64,000 bases of DNA. Origin: JBMOUD01 sp049319665 (GTDB lineage: Bacteria; Pseudomonadota; Gammaproteobacteria; Enterobacterales; Enterobacteriaceae). The position numbers and the translations under genes are program-made. This document shows positions 8,137 through 16,334 of the stretch, in pieces. The notes under the pieces are model-generated. The model was not told the DNA's origin. It made no database searches and saw only the letters and a program-made list of their open reading frames with translations. The stretch spans positions 1-64,000 of the forward strand of contig NZ_JBMOUD010000007.1 of assembly GCF_049319665.1 (NCBI RefSeq). The letters run 5' to 3'. The stretch's first letter is position 1; each line of letters starts with the position of its first letter.

Positions 8137-10320
8137 TTGAACCTAGCTGCCGACCTTTTTCAGCCCAACGGTGCTCATCAAGCCCTGCCAATAGTGGTCA
8201 AACGCGATGGCTGCCGGGTGCCTTTTGATCAAAGGCGCATCAAGCAGGCGGTACAGCATGCCGCAGCAGCAGCGGGGATAGATTGTGGTGATTATTGTCA
8301 ACAGGTCGCGCAGGCAGTCAGCCTCGGATTACAACAGCGTCAACAGGTTGATATTCATGAGATTCAGGATGCGGTAGAAAATCAGTTGATGTCAGGGCCA
8401 TACAAACAACTCGCTCGGTTATATATTGAATATCGTCATGACAGAGACGTAGGACGTGAACGGCGTGGACAGTTGAATCAGGCGATCCGCGGGCTGGTCG
8501 AACAAAGCAATATGTCGCTGCTCAATGAAAATGCCAATAAAGATAGCAAGGTGATCCCAACCCAGCGTGACCTGCTTGCCGGGATCGTCTCTAAACATTA
8601 CGCCACCCAGCATATTTTACCTCGCGATGTAGTCCTCGCTCACCAGCGTGGTGAGATCCACTATCACGATCTCGATTACTCCCCCTTCTTTCCAATGTTT
8701 AACTGCATGTTGATCGACTTGCGCGGCATGCTGACTCGAGGGTTTAAAATGGGCAACGCTGAGATCGACAGCCCTAAATCGATCTCTACTGCCACCGCGG
8801 TCACTGCACAAATTATTGCTCAGGTCGCCAGCCATATTTATGGCGGCACCACGATTAACCGTATTGATGAAGTTTTGGCCCCTTATGTAACGCAAAGTTT
8901 TAATAAACATCTGGCGGTCGCCGAACAGTGGCGCATCAATGATACTCAAGCATTTGCTCGCGAGCGCACAGAAAAAGAGTGTTATGACGCCTTTCAATCA
9001 TTGGAATATGAGGTGAATACGCTGCATACCGCTAACGGCCAAACGCCATTTGTCACCTTTGGTTTTGGATTGGGCACCAGTTGGGAATCGCGCTTAATTC
9101 AACAATCCATTCTAGGCAATCGCATCGCCGGGCTGGGTAAAAACCGTAAAACGGCGGTATTCCCTAAGTTGGTCTTTGCCATCCGCGACGGTGTGAATCA
9201 TCGCCCCGGGGATGTCAACTACGATATCAAACAACTCGCCGTTGAGTGCGCCAGTAAACGTATGTATCCCGATATCCTCAATTATGATCAAGTGGTGAAG
9301 GTCACCGGCTCCTTTAAGACGCCAATGGGTTGCCGCAGCTTCCTCGGTGTGTATGAAGAAAACGGCCAACAGATCCACGAAGGCCGTAATAATATTGGCG
9401 TGATCAGCTTGAACCTGCCGCGTATTGCGCTGGAAGCCAAACATGATGAAGCTGTGTTTTGGGCGTTACTCGATCGGCGTCTCTTGCTAGCCAGGAAAGC
9501 CTTAATGACGCGGATTGCCCGTCTGGAAGGAGTAAAAGCCCGGGTTGCACCCATTTTATATATGGAAGGGGCCTGCGGCGTGCGGCTAAAAGCCGACGAT
9601 GATATCTCAGAGATTTTCAAACATGGCCGTGCGTCAATTTCTTTGGGTTATATCGGCGTACATGAAACCATTAATGCACTGTTTGGCAATGACACCCATC
9701 TCTTCGATCAATCGATACTGCAAGAAAAAGCACAGGCGATCGTCGCCAAACTAAAAGCCGCGGTAGAGAGCTGGAAAGAAGAAACCGGCTACGGATTTAG
9801 CCTGTACAGCACTCCAAGCGAGAATCTATGCGATCGTTTCTGCCAATTAGATGCCGCAGAGTTCGGCTTGGTAGCCGGGGTAACCGATAAAGGTTATTAC
9901 ACCAACAGCTTCCATTTAGACGTTGAGAAGAAAGTCGATCCCTATCAAAAACTGGACTTTGAAGCGCCCTATCCAGCCATCAGCAACGGCGGCTTTATCT
10001 GTTATGGCGAATACCCGAACTTACAGCACAACCTGAAAGCCTTAGAAGATGTTTGGGATTATAGCTATCAGCGCGTGCCTTACTACGGAACCAATACGCC
10101 TATCGATGAATGTTACGACTGTGGCTTTACCGGCGAATTTAGCTGTACCAGCAAAGGTTTCACCTGCCCAAAATGTGGCAATCATGATTCAGCTCGGGTG
10201 TCGGTCACCCGCCGCGTCTGTGGCTATCTCGGCAGCCCGGATGCCCGCCCGTTTAATGCCGGTAAACAAGAAGAAGTGAAACGACGAGTGAAACACTTAA
10301 ACAACGGCCAGTTAGGGTAA
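8137..10320 (+). CDS. nrdD: Anaerobic ribonucleoside-triphosphate reductase NrdD
   Basis: Class III glycyl-radical enzyme that reduces NTPs to dNTPs without oxygen. From residue 20 onward it tracks E. coli NrdD (712 aa): an N-terminal ATP-cone beginning VKRDGCRVPF, the long catalytic core, a C-terminal four-Cys zinc site (CYDCGF and CPKCG), and the radical glycine in RRVCGYLGSPDARPF. The start chosen is TTG at 8137 because AAGGAG lies 7 nt before it; this gives 727 residues, about 15 longer at the N terminus than E. coli. The frame is open to an ATG at 8071, but that start lacks a ribosome-binding site and falls near the second NrdR box. It is followed at 4 nt by its activase gene. Confidence 0.95.
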   Translation: MNLAADLFQPNGAHQALPIVVKRDGCRVPFDQRRIKQAVQHAAAAAGIDCGDYCQQVAQAVSLGLQQRQQVDIHEIQDAVENQLMSGPYKQLARLYIEYRHDRDVGRERRGQLNQAIRGLVEQSNMSLLNENANKDSKVIPTQRDLLAGIVSKHYATQHILPRDVVLAHQRGEIHYHDLDYSPFFPMFNCMLIDLRGMLTRGFKMGNAEIDSPKSISTATAVTAQIIAQVASHIYGGTTINRIDEVLAPYVTQSFNKHLAVAEQWRINDTQAFARERTEKECYDAFQSLEYEVNTLHTANGQTPFVTFGFGLGTSWESRLIQQSILGNRIAGLGKNRKTAVFPKLVFAIRDGVNHRPGDVNYDIKQLAVECASKRMYPDILNYDQVVKVTGSFKTPMGCRSFLGVYEENGQQIHEGRNNIGVISLNLPRIALEAKHDEAVFWALLDRRLLLARKALMTRIARLEGVKARVAPILYMEGACGVRLKADDDISEIFKHGRASISLGYIGVHETINALFGNDTHLFDQSILQEKAQAIVAKLKAAVESWKEETGYGFSLYSTPSENLCDRFCQLDAAEFGLVAGVTDKGYYTNSFHLDVEKKVDPYQKLDFEAPYPAISNGGFICYGEYPNLQHNLKALEDVWDYSYQRVPYYGTNTPIDECYDCGFTGEFSCTSKGFTCPKCGNHDSARVSVTRRVCGYLGSPDARPFNAGKQEEVKRRVKHLNNGQLG

Positions 10321-10324
10321 TGCT

Positions 10325-10789
10325 TTGAATTATCATCAATACTATCCGATTGATGTGGTTAACGGGCCGGGAACGCGCTGTACTTTGTTTGTTTCCGGTT
10401 GCGTCCACCAATGCCGCGGCTGCTATAACCAAAGTACCTGGCGGCTCGATTCTGGCCAGCCTTTTACTCAGGCGCTAGAAGATCGCATTATTCGCGATCT
10501 GCAGGATATCTTGATCCCGCGGCAAGGATTGTCGCTATCCGGCGGCGATCCGTTGCATCCACAAAATCTGGTGGCGATCGTCCAATTATTGCAGCGCGTG
10601 CGCGATGAATGTCCGGGAAAAGATGTCTGGCTATGGAGTGGCTATAGATTTGAAGAGTTATCGGCAGATCAGCAACAAGCGATCGCGCTGATCAATGTCT
10701 TAGTCGATGGTAAGTTTGTGCAAGAGCTGCACGATCCGTCATTGATCTGGCGCGGTAGCAGTAATCAGGTGGTGCATAGGTTGCGGTGA
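10325..10789 (+). CDS. nrdG: Anaerobic ribonucleotide reductase activase NrdG
   Basis: Radical-SAM enzyme that generates the glycyl radical on NrdD. The 154 residues match E. coli NrdG in length and sequence. The 4Fe-4S cysteines are C26, C30 and C33 in CVHQCRGC (CX3CX2C). The start is a TTG at 10325, since the protein aligns from MNYHQYYPID and no in-frame ATG is near. The ATG at 10320 overlapping the nrdD stop reads only two codons. Translation is probably coupled to nrdD. Confidence 0.95.
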   Translation: MNYHQYYPIDVVNGPGTRCTLFVSGCVHQCRGCYNQSTWRLDSGQPFTQALEDRIIRDLQDILIPRQGLSLSGGDPLHPQNLVAIVQLLQRVRDECPGKDVWLWSGYRFEELSADQQQAIALINVLVDGKFVQELHDPSLIWRGSSNQVVHRLR

Positions 10790-10795
10790 GGGGAA

Positions 10796-11071
10796 TTAAT
10801 TAGGGAAACGTTCTTTTTGGTGAGCAACAGCAAGTATTTTCAGCGCCTCCTGCTCAATGAAGTAAACAATCAATAAAGACGCCCGGCTCACTAATAATTT
10901 CCTCATCCTGCCATACCAAGCTTTCCCCAAGTGGGGGTTGCTGGTTAATAACTTAATAGATTTCATCAATTCTATATCAGCTTGTTCCGCAGCTCGTGGG
11001 TTAATAGGATAAAGAAATTCAAAAATCCGCTGTCGGTCTTGTAAGGCAGACTCTGCCCATTCAACCCGCAT
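10796..11071 (-). CDS. RelE/ParE-family toxin
   Basis: A 91-residue basic protein with the RelE/ParE pattern: an early segment MRVEWAESALQDRQRIFEFL, then NPRAAEQADIELMKSIKLL and NPHLGKAW, and a strand-rich C-terminal half with LLIVYFIEQEALKILAVAHQ. It lies 8 nt downstream of the antitoxin gene, the usual order. Whether it cuts mRNA or poisons gyrase cannot be told from sequence. It converges on nrdG, with the stop codons 6 nt apart, so it abuts the nrd operon and probably inserted there. Confidence 0.85.
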   Translation of the reverse strand: MRVEWAESALQDRQRIFEFLYPINPRAAEQADIELMKSIKLLTSNPHLGKAWYGRMRKLLVSRASLLIVYFIEQEALKILAVAHQKERFPN

Positions 11072-11079
11072 AATTGCCT

Positions 11080-11367
11080 CTATTTTTTCGCCAGCTTGGC
11101 TCGGATATTGTCCTTAAAAGATTCCATGAGCTGTTCAGCTTGTGGTTCCTGCAAATAGTAACTCTCCCCACAATCAAGTTGAGCAAATGCAGCATCAACC
11201 TTGTTCTTTAACCATGCATCATGAGACTCAGCTTCTCTCTGTTCTTCAGCAAGCTGCTCGGCTAAATTGCGGCAAGCTTCGCTGAGGGTCATCCCTTTGC
11301 TTTGTGCCGCCTTTTGCGCTAGCTGTTTCGTTTCATTATCGATGCGAAATTGGATACGACTTTCCAT
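11080..11367 (-). CDS. RelB/DinJ-family antitoxin
   Basis: A 95-residue acidic protein whose N terminus, MESRIQFRIDNETKQLAQ, has the alternating pattern of a ribbon-helix-helix DNA-binding domain. It continues with a helix of the RelB/DinJ type (AAQSKGMTLSEACRNLAEQL) and a charged C-terminal tail that should wrap the toxin. First gene of the TA pair; such antitoxins usually repress their own promoter, which should lie at 11370-11450. Confidence 0.85.
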   Translation of the reverse strand: MESRIQFRIDNETKQLAQKAAQSKGMTLSEACRNLAEQLAEEQREAESHDAWLKNKVDAAFAQLDCGESYYLQEPQAEQLMESFKDNIRAKLAKK

Positions 11368-11458
11368 TGCGCCCTCGTAGATTGGTTAATTTACAGACAA
11401 GTTATGTTAGCACAAATGTGATGACAGCGAGGCAACTATGCCGAAGATGAATATACTC

Positions 11459-11560
11459 TCACCATGGTATTGATAAATGGCCGCGATTCCCCTTGGCTTG
11501 GCTAATATCTGCCGCCAGATTGTGCGCCTTGTTCATGGTTGCATTTCCCTTAATTGACAT
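11459..11560 (-). CDS. Possible small ORF, 33 residues, strong ribosome-binding site
   Basis: An ATG at 11560 is preceded 4 nt upstream by a perfect AGGAGG. The 33-residue product begins MSIKGNATMNKAHNLAADIS and ends at TGA (11459-11461). I do not recognise it. It starts 24 nt after the stop of the MazF-like remnant, so it may be the truncated next gene of a decayed operon rather than a working peptide. Confidence 0.35.
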   Translation of the reverse strand: MSIKGNATMNKAHNLAADISQAKGNRGHLSIPW

Positions 11561-11583
11561 ACTTCCTCCTTGTAAAAATCAAT

Positions 11584-11760
11584 CTAACAACCCATCAGCA
11601 CTTTGGCTTTACTGCGCACCTCAGCAAGTTCTGCTGCCGATACTTGCCCTTTCTTCAGTGCGTTTCTATGTCGCCAGTCCAGACTTTTAAGCCGATCGGA
11701 TAACACCACGCTTGGCGGGTTTCCGGCTATTTCACGATAACTTGCGGCATAGCACTCACC
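11584..11760 (-). pseudogene. Remnant of a MazF/PemK-type toxin gene (C-terminal part)
   Basis: On the minus strand 58 codons remain open to a TAG at 11584-11586, with no start codon of the right kind and an in-frame TGA just upstream. The reading VVLSDRLKSLDWRHRNALKK is like the C-terminal segment of PemK/MazF endoribonucleases, where SLDWR-type motifs follow the last strand. About the first half of such a toxin is missing, so it should be inactive. It lies upstream of the RelB/ParE pair and suggests successive TA insertions. Confidence 0.5.
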
Positions 11761-11801
11761 TCATACATATCTGCATTGAGGCAACCATAGTATCTACCGC
11801 C

Positions 11802-11830
11802 TTTAAGTATCAACAATGTTGATACTTAAA
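11802..11830. promoter_or_regulatory. Perfect 13-bp inverted repeat, possible operator
   Basis: TTTAAGTATCAAC and GTTGATACTTAAA flank a 3-nt spacer, a perfect palindrome. No T-run follows on either side, so it is not a normal terminator. It lies upstream of the MazF remnant on the minus strand, where a TA autoregulatory operator would be. The rest of 11368-12028 shows nothing else I can support. Confidence 0.45.
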
Positions 11831-12028
11831 GATGTCTGGCTATCCAAATAACGCCCCTATCGTTATCGCAAATGTTATTCATGACCAGTCCATCATCACA
11901 ACGCTGCGAGATGCCGCGCAAACTTCACTTCCCTCAAGTTAACAACCCCAGGCCATTTTGCTATTCTCGACGCCATGCAATTCGCCCTTCTCTCTGTAAA
12001 AATTTAAAATAATCAATAAGGAAATACT

Positions 12029-13141
12029 GTGAACTCGCCTAACGAGATGTTTAAGAAAGAGATTGAATGGTCATGTCGCCATATGGTCAGGACACTCAAA
12101 CAAGTCCAGATGCTGCCGGACTTACGCCATGTTCGCCTCGCCTGCAATATGCATCTCGATTTGAAAATGATCCCGTTGGTAGAAGGTTTACTTAAAAAGA
12201 ACGCCAAGATTTTTCTGACTACCTGCAACCCAACAACGGTGCAAGATGATGTGGTGGCTTATCTGGTCGCCGCCGGGGCTGAGGCCTGCGCCTGGCGCAA
12301 TATGAGCGATACAGACTGGCGTGATTCATGGGAAAAAGCTATTGCCTGGCGACCAACCCATTTATGTGAAATGGGCGCAGATATTACGACATTGCTGCAT
12401 CAGCGCGGCGAATTCGGCGATGTTGTAGCCTGTCTGGAAGCCACCGGTTCTGGCGTGAACCGTCTGGCAGACCTGCGTCCGGGCTACCCTATTTTTAACT
12501 GGGATGATCTGCCGGTTAAAGAAGGCCTGCATAACCGCCATATGGTCGGATTAACCGCCTGGCAGACCTTCTTCCAAACGACGCATCTGACCTTACATGA
12601 AAAGCGCGTATTGGTGATTGGCTACGGACTGGTAGGCCAAGGCGTTGCCGCTGCGGCGAAAGCTTACGGTGGACAGGTAATGGTCGCAGAGCTTGATCCT
12701 GCACGTCGTCTGCAGGCTGCCTATGATGGCTGGCACATCGTGGATATTGATGATGCTATTGCCACCAGCGATGTCGTTGCGACAGCGACCGGAGCAACGA
12801 GAGTAGTTAGCGCAGCCGTACTGGATAAAGCCAAAGACGGCGTCTTTGTCCTTAACGTAGGCCACGTTGCTCAGGAGATCGACTGCGAATATCTGCAACA
12901 ATATCCGAACGAAGAAGTGATGCCCTTTATCAATGCCTATCAGTTGCCAGGTAAAACGCTCTATTTGATGGCAAACGGATCGATGCTAAACCTGACCGCA
13001 GGTTTCGGCGATAGCCTAAACGCTTTCGACGTTACGCTCGCCGTCATGGCCAGCGGTATCAAACATATTGTTACCGACGGCCAACGGGCAGATAACGCGG
13101 TGTATTTGCTGCCGAAAAGCGTCTGGGAAAACGCGTTATAA
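12029..13141 (+). CDS. Divergent S-adenosylhomocysteine hydrolase-like protein
   Basis: A 370-residue protein with the overall SahH layout: a split substrate domain and an NAD-binding Rossmann domain with GYGLVGQG at 198-205 followed by an acidic residue in VAELDP. True SahH proteins are about 430-470 residues. Aligned by eye to human SahH, the lysine K186 (here K164) and N191 (N169) are kept, but D131, E156 and D190 become M115, A138 and H168, and the C-terminal KPDxYRY arm is absent. The normal hydrolysis is therefore doubtful, and no function is assigned. The start is GTG at 12029 after AAGGAAAT. It lies 339 nt upstream of phnF in the same direction. Confidence 0.75.
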   Translation: MNSPNEMFKKEIEWSCRHMVRTLKQVQMLPDLRHVRLACNMHLDLKMIPLVEGLLKKNAKIFLTTCNPTTVQDDVVAYLVAAGAEACAWRNMSDTDWRDSWEKAIAWRPTHLCEMGADITTLLHQRGEFGDVVACLEATGSGVNRLADLRPGYPIFNWDDLPVKEGLHNRHMVGLTAWQTFFQTTHLTLHEKRVLVIGYGLVGQGVAAAAKAYGGQVMVAELDPARRLQAAYDGWHIVDIDDAIATSDVVATATGATRVVSAAVLDKAKDGVFVLNVGHVAQEIDCEYLQQYPNEEVMPFINAYQLPGKTLYLMANGSMLNLTAGFGDSLNAFDVTLAVMASGIKHIVTDGQRADNAVYLLPKSVWENAL

Positions 13142-13179
13142 CTGACTGTTTCCCCCACATCCTTCCCATCTGGCTTTTA

Positions 13180-13216
13180 TCTGCCTCAGACCTTTTACAC
13201 TGGTTTCTGAGGCAGA
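13180..13216. repeat. Inverted repeat after the SahH-like gene
   Basis: TCTGCCTCAGA (13180-13190) and TCTGAGGCAGA (13206-13216) form an 11-bp stem with a 15-nt loop, 38 nt after the stop codon. No T-tract follows, so it may be a weak terminator or an RNA-stabilising hairpin. Confidence 0.5.
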
Positions 13217-13339
13217 ACATTCCCATTGGACGCACAGCAATAAACCATTATTCCGCCCTTTGATTAGGCGCTATCACACAGACTTCATCATTCTGCAACC
13301 GCGCATTCACCCCGCTGTCATCATTGCCCGGCAACATAC

Positions 13340-13360
13340 ACCTCAACACCGAATTGAGGT
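13340..13360. promoter_or_regulatory. Inverted repeat upstream of phnF
   Basis: ACCTCAA and TTGAGGT flank a 7-nt spacer 120 nt upstream of phnF. A perfect Pho-box half (CTGTCAT) lies nearby at about 13315-13321, but the second half is poor, so a PhoB site is not claimed. The palindrome could be an operator for the GntR-type regulator PhnF. The remainder of 13217-13480 holds no gene. Confidence 0.35.
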
Positions 13361-13480
13361 TGACACTATGTACGCCCTGTTTCGCTTACAGCACCACAGC
13401 TCTTCGGTAAGTATTCAAACATCAAAAACCATGTGCGCATCGTCCTTGAGCATTGGCCCAGACTACGCGGAGTTTTTATT

Positions 13481-14209
13481 ATGATGAACTTATCTAGACA
13501 TCCGACCAGTTTCCCCACGCGCTATCAGCAAATTGCTGCCGAACTGGAACTTGATCTACGTAATATCTATCGCTGCGGTGATTATTTACCGCCAGAGCAA
13601 CAACTAGCAGAACGTTTTCAGGTTAATCGCCATACGTTACGTCGTGCAGTCGATGAGTTGGTTGAACGAGGCTGGCTGCAACGCCGCCACGGCATCGGCA
13701 TTCTGGTGCTGATGCGTCCTTACGATTACCCACTGCATTCCCAAGCCCGCTTTAGTCAGAATCTACTGGAACAAGGCAGCCACCCCACCAGCGAAAAACT
13801 CCTGGCGGTGCTACGCCCGGCACCCGACCACGTCGCCAGCGCGCTGGGTTTGCAGGAAGGGGATACGGTGATTCATCTGCGTACTTTACGCCGGGTTAAT
13901 GACACTCCGGTTTGCGTGATTGACCACTATTTGCCGGACCTAGGCTGGTGGCCCGCATTACAGCATTTCAATAACGGTTCATTGCACGAGTTTATCCGCA
14001 AAGAGATGAATCAAAATCTGAGCCGCCGCACTACTCGTATTAACGCCCGCCGCGCACTGGTGAAAGAGAGCAAGTTACTCGAAATCGTTCCTCAGGCACC
14101 GCTGCTTTGCGTTCGCACTTTGAATATCTGTGAAGGCTCGGACAGCGTGGCGGAATACTCCGTCAGCCTGACCCGTGCCGACATGATCGAACTGACTATG
14201 GAGCATTAA
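13481..14209 (+). CDS. phnF: Phosphonate operon regulator PhnF
   Basis: GntR/HutC-family transcription factor. The 242 residues match E. coli PhnF (241) along their length. An N-terminal winged helix contains PTRYQQIAAEL and LAERFQVNRHTLRRAVDEL (about residues 12-60), followed by a UTRA ligand domain ending in SVSLTRADMIELTMEH. The ATG at 13481 is taken because GGAG lies 8 nt before it; the next codon is also ATG. It is the first gene of the phn cluster, 2 nt ahead of phnG. Confidence 0.94.
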   Translation: MMNLSRHPTSFPTRYQQIAAELELDLRNIYRCGDYLPPEQQLAERFQVNRHTLRRAVDELVERGWLQRRHGIGILVLMRPYDYPLHSQARFSQNLLEQGSHPTSEKLLAVLRPAPDHVASALGLQEGDTVIHLRTLRRVNDTPVCVIDHYLPDLGWWPALQHFNNGSLHEFIRKEMNQNLSRRTTRINARRALVKESKLLEIVPQAPLLCVRTLNICEGSDSVAEYSVSLTRADMIELTMEH

Positions 14210-14211
14210 GT

Positions 14212-14655
14212 ATGGACCATCTACAACCCCGCCAACGTTGGATGTCTGTGCTTGCACACAGTCAACCAACGGAGCTGCTGGCGTATTGGCAGCCGCTCAA
14301 TCTTAACCCACAGTTTCAACGCCTGCGCGCCCCGGAAACTGGCCTGACTCAACTGCAAGGACGAATGGGCGGCACCGGCAAACGCTTTGTTATGGGCGAT
14401 ATGACCGTGACACGCGCCGTGGTGCAACTCGACTCTGGCGTTTATGGCTACAGCTACGTTGCTGGCAGAGATAAAGCTCACGCCGAGCTCTGCGCCATCA
14501 TCGATGCCCTGCTGCAAGTGCAAGGTATGGACGAGCTTTTAAATAGCAAAGTGATCGCACCGCTGGCGGCACAGCAGCAGGCTCGCCGCGAAGAACGCGC
14601 CCGCCAGATTGCCTCTAGCCGCGTCGATTTCTTCACCTTGGTTAGAGGAGAATAA
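14212..14655 (+). CDS. phnG: Carbon-phosphorus lyase subunit PhnG
   Basis: Subunit of the PhnGHIJ C-P lyase core complex. The 147 residues match PhnG, with the family segments RMGGTGKRFVMGD and SSRVDFFTLVRGE. It starts 2 nt after the phnF stop and ends 3 nt before phnH. In the known complex PhnG helps PhnI attach phosphonate to the ribose C1 of ATP in place of adenine. Confidence 0.93.
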   Translation: MDHLQPRQRWMSVLAHSQPTELLAYWQPLNLNPQFQRLRAPETGLTQLQGRMGGTGKRFVMGDMTVTRAVVQLDSGVYGYSYVAGRDKAHAELCAIIDALLQVQGMDELLNSKVIAPLAAQQQARREERARQIASSRVDFFTLVRGE

Positions 14656-14658
14656 GCC

Positions 14659-15240
14659 ATGTCGCTCGTTGCCAGTTTTAAACACCCCGTTGCCGATGCG
14701 CAATATAGCTTCCGCCGCATTCTTAAAGCATTAAGCGAACCAGGCGTAAACGTAGAACTGCCTGCTGTACAAAGCTTTGGCGCTCTGTGCCCAGCCAGCA
14801 CCTGCGTGTTACTGACCCTGATCGACCAAGACACTCCGCTGTGGATAAGCCCGGTGTTGGACGATGAAGTGCTACGTCACAACCTACGTTTTCACACTGG
14901 AGCCGTACTGACCAATGATCCTCGCGAAGTGAGTTTTGCGCTGGCCGAAGGATCGCTGGATAGCAGCACGCTGCTGGCCTTCCCTTGTGGTGATGAGATG
15001 TCTCCAGAACTGGCAACCAGCGTCATCGTACAGGTTGAGGCCTTGACCGGTGGGCAACCGCTGCGTCTGCATGGCCCTGGCATCGAATCTACTCGCGTTA
15101 TCAGCCCAGTATTACCTGATGCCGTGCGTGAATATCTGCTCAATCGTCCGCACCGTTTCCCGTTGGGTCTGGACTTTATGTTTACCTGCGGTGAGCAGTT
15201 GATCGCCCTGCCGCGCACCACCCACGTGGAGGTTTGCTGA
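14659..15240 (+). CDS. phnH: Carbon-phosphorus lyase subunit PhnH
   Basis: 193 residues (E. coli PhnH 194) with the family start FKHPVADAQYSFRRILKAL and a C-terminal segment RFPLGLDFMFTCGEQLIALP. PhnH is a core structural subunit that resembles PLP-dependent transferases in fold but binds no PLP. AGAGGAG before the start is a good ribosome-binding site. Its TGA overlaps the phnI ATG by one base, consistent with coupled translation. Confidence 0.93.
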   Translation: MSLVASFKHPVADAQYSFRRILKALSEPGVNVELPAVQSFGALCPASTCVLLTLIDQDTPLWISPVLDDEVLRHNLRFHTGAVLTNDPREVSFALAEGSLDSSTLLAFPCGDEMSPELATSVIVQVEALTGGQPLRLHGPGIESTRVISPVLPDAVREYLLNRPHRFPLGLDFMFTCGEQLIALPRTTHVEVC

Positions 15241-16334
15241 TGTACGTAGCCGTTAAAGGGGGCGAAAAGGCGATTGACGCTGCCCATGAACTTCTGGCGC
15301 ATCAACGCCGGGGCGATACCGCCATTACTGAAGTCGAATGTGACCAAATTGAACAACAGCTTGGACTGGCCGTCGATCGTGTGATGAGTGAAGGTGGTAT
15401 TTATGACCGCCAGCTCGCCGCACTGGCCATCAAACAAGCCAGCGGTGATATGGTCGAGGCGATTTTCATGCTGCGTGCCTATCGCACCACTTTGCCTCGT
15501 CTGGCTACTAGTCAGCCGCTCAATACCGCCAAGATGCGTTTAGAACGCCGTATTTCCGCCATCTATAAAGATTTACCGGGCGGCCAGGTATTAGGCCCGA
15601 CTTACGATTACACCCATCGTTTGCTGGACTTCACGCTGCTCGCTGAAGGTAAAACACCGGTCGCGCCTATCGCTAATGAAGCGATGCCGGAAGAGTGTGG
15701 CCACGTGTTTGACCTGCTTGCTAATCAGCAACTTTCTATTGAAGAGCAAGATGACGGCAGCGAACCAGAAGACGTGACGCGCACGCCGCCCGTCTACCCA
15801 GCATCTCGCGCCGCCCGTTTGCAACAGTTGGTACGCGGCGACGAAGGTTTCTTGTTGTCATTAGCCTATTCCACCCAACGCGGTTATGGCCGTAACCACC
15901 CGTTTGCCGGCGAAATCCGCACCGGTTGGGTAACGGTGGAAATCGTGCCGGAAGAGTTGGGTTTTAGCATCGATATTGGTGAGATTTTGCTGACTGAATG
16001 CGAAATGGTTAATGGCTTCGTAGCGCCAGAAGACAGGCCACCGCACTTTACCCGCGGCTATGGTTTGGTGTTCGGTCGCGCCGAGCGCAAAGCAATGTCG
16101 ATGTCGCTGGTCGATCGCTCGCTACAAACCCGTGAATATCAGGAACGTGTCACCAGCCCGGCACAGGATGAAGAGTTTGTGTTGTCACACGCTGACAACG
16201 TGGAAGCCGCTGGTTTCGTTTCGCACCTCAAATTGCCGCATTACGTTGATTTCCAGGCCGAGCTGGAGCTGCTAAAACGCCTGCGCCAGCAGCGTGATGA
16301 CTCTCTAAATCAGGATCTGAGCAATGAAAAGTAA
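15240..16334 (+). CDS. phnI: Carbon-phosphorus lyase subunit PhnI
   Basis: Nucleosidase subunit that displaces adenine from ATP with phosphonate to give ribose-1-phosphonate-5-triphosphate. 364 residues beginning MYVAVKGGEKAIDAAHELL, as in E. coli PhnI. The conserved block QRGYGRNHPFAGEIR and the C-terminal SHLKLPHYVDFQAELELLKR are present. The frame is open to a TTG at 15234, but the ATG at 15240 matches the family and overlaps the phnH stop. The end overlaps phnJ by 11 nt. Confidence 0.95.
   Translation: MYVAVKGGEKAIDAAHELLAHQRRGDTAITEVECDQIEQQLGLAVDRVMSEGGIYDRQLAALAIKQASGDMVEAIFMLRAYRTTLPRLATSQPLNTAKMRLERRISAIYKDLPGGQVLGPTYDYTHRLLDFTLLAEGKTPVAPIANEAMPEECGHVFDLLANQQLSIEEQDDGSEPEDVTRTPPVYPASRAARLQQLVRGDEGFLLSLAYSTQRGYGRNHPFAGEIRTGWVTVEIVPEELGFSIDIGEILLTECEMVNGFVAPEDRPPHFTRGYGLVFGRAERKAMSMSLVDRSLQTREYQERVTSPAQDEEFVLSHADNVEAAGFVSHLKLPHYVDFQAELELLKRLRQQRDDSLNQDLSNEK

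Noticed and set aside
11493..11690. 65-codon plus-strand frame
   Set aside because: No ATG start or ribosome-binding site, and it runs opposite the better supported MazF-like remnant.
11832..11942. 36-codon plus-strand ORF starting MSGYPNNAPIV
   Set aside because: No ribosome-binding site, and its start lies just beyond the long palindrome; no family recognised.
13310..13335. Pho box upstream of phnF
   Set aside because: CTGTCAT is perfect, but the second direct repeat needed for PhoB is poor.
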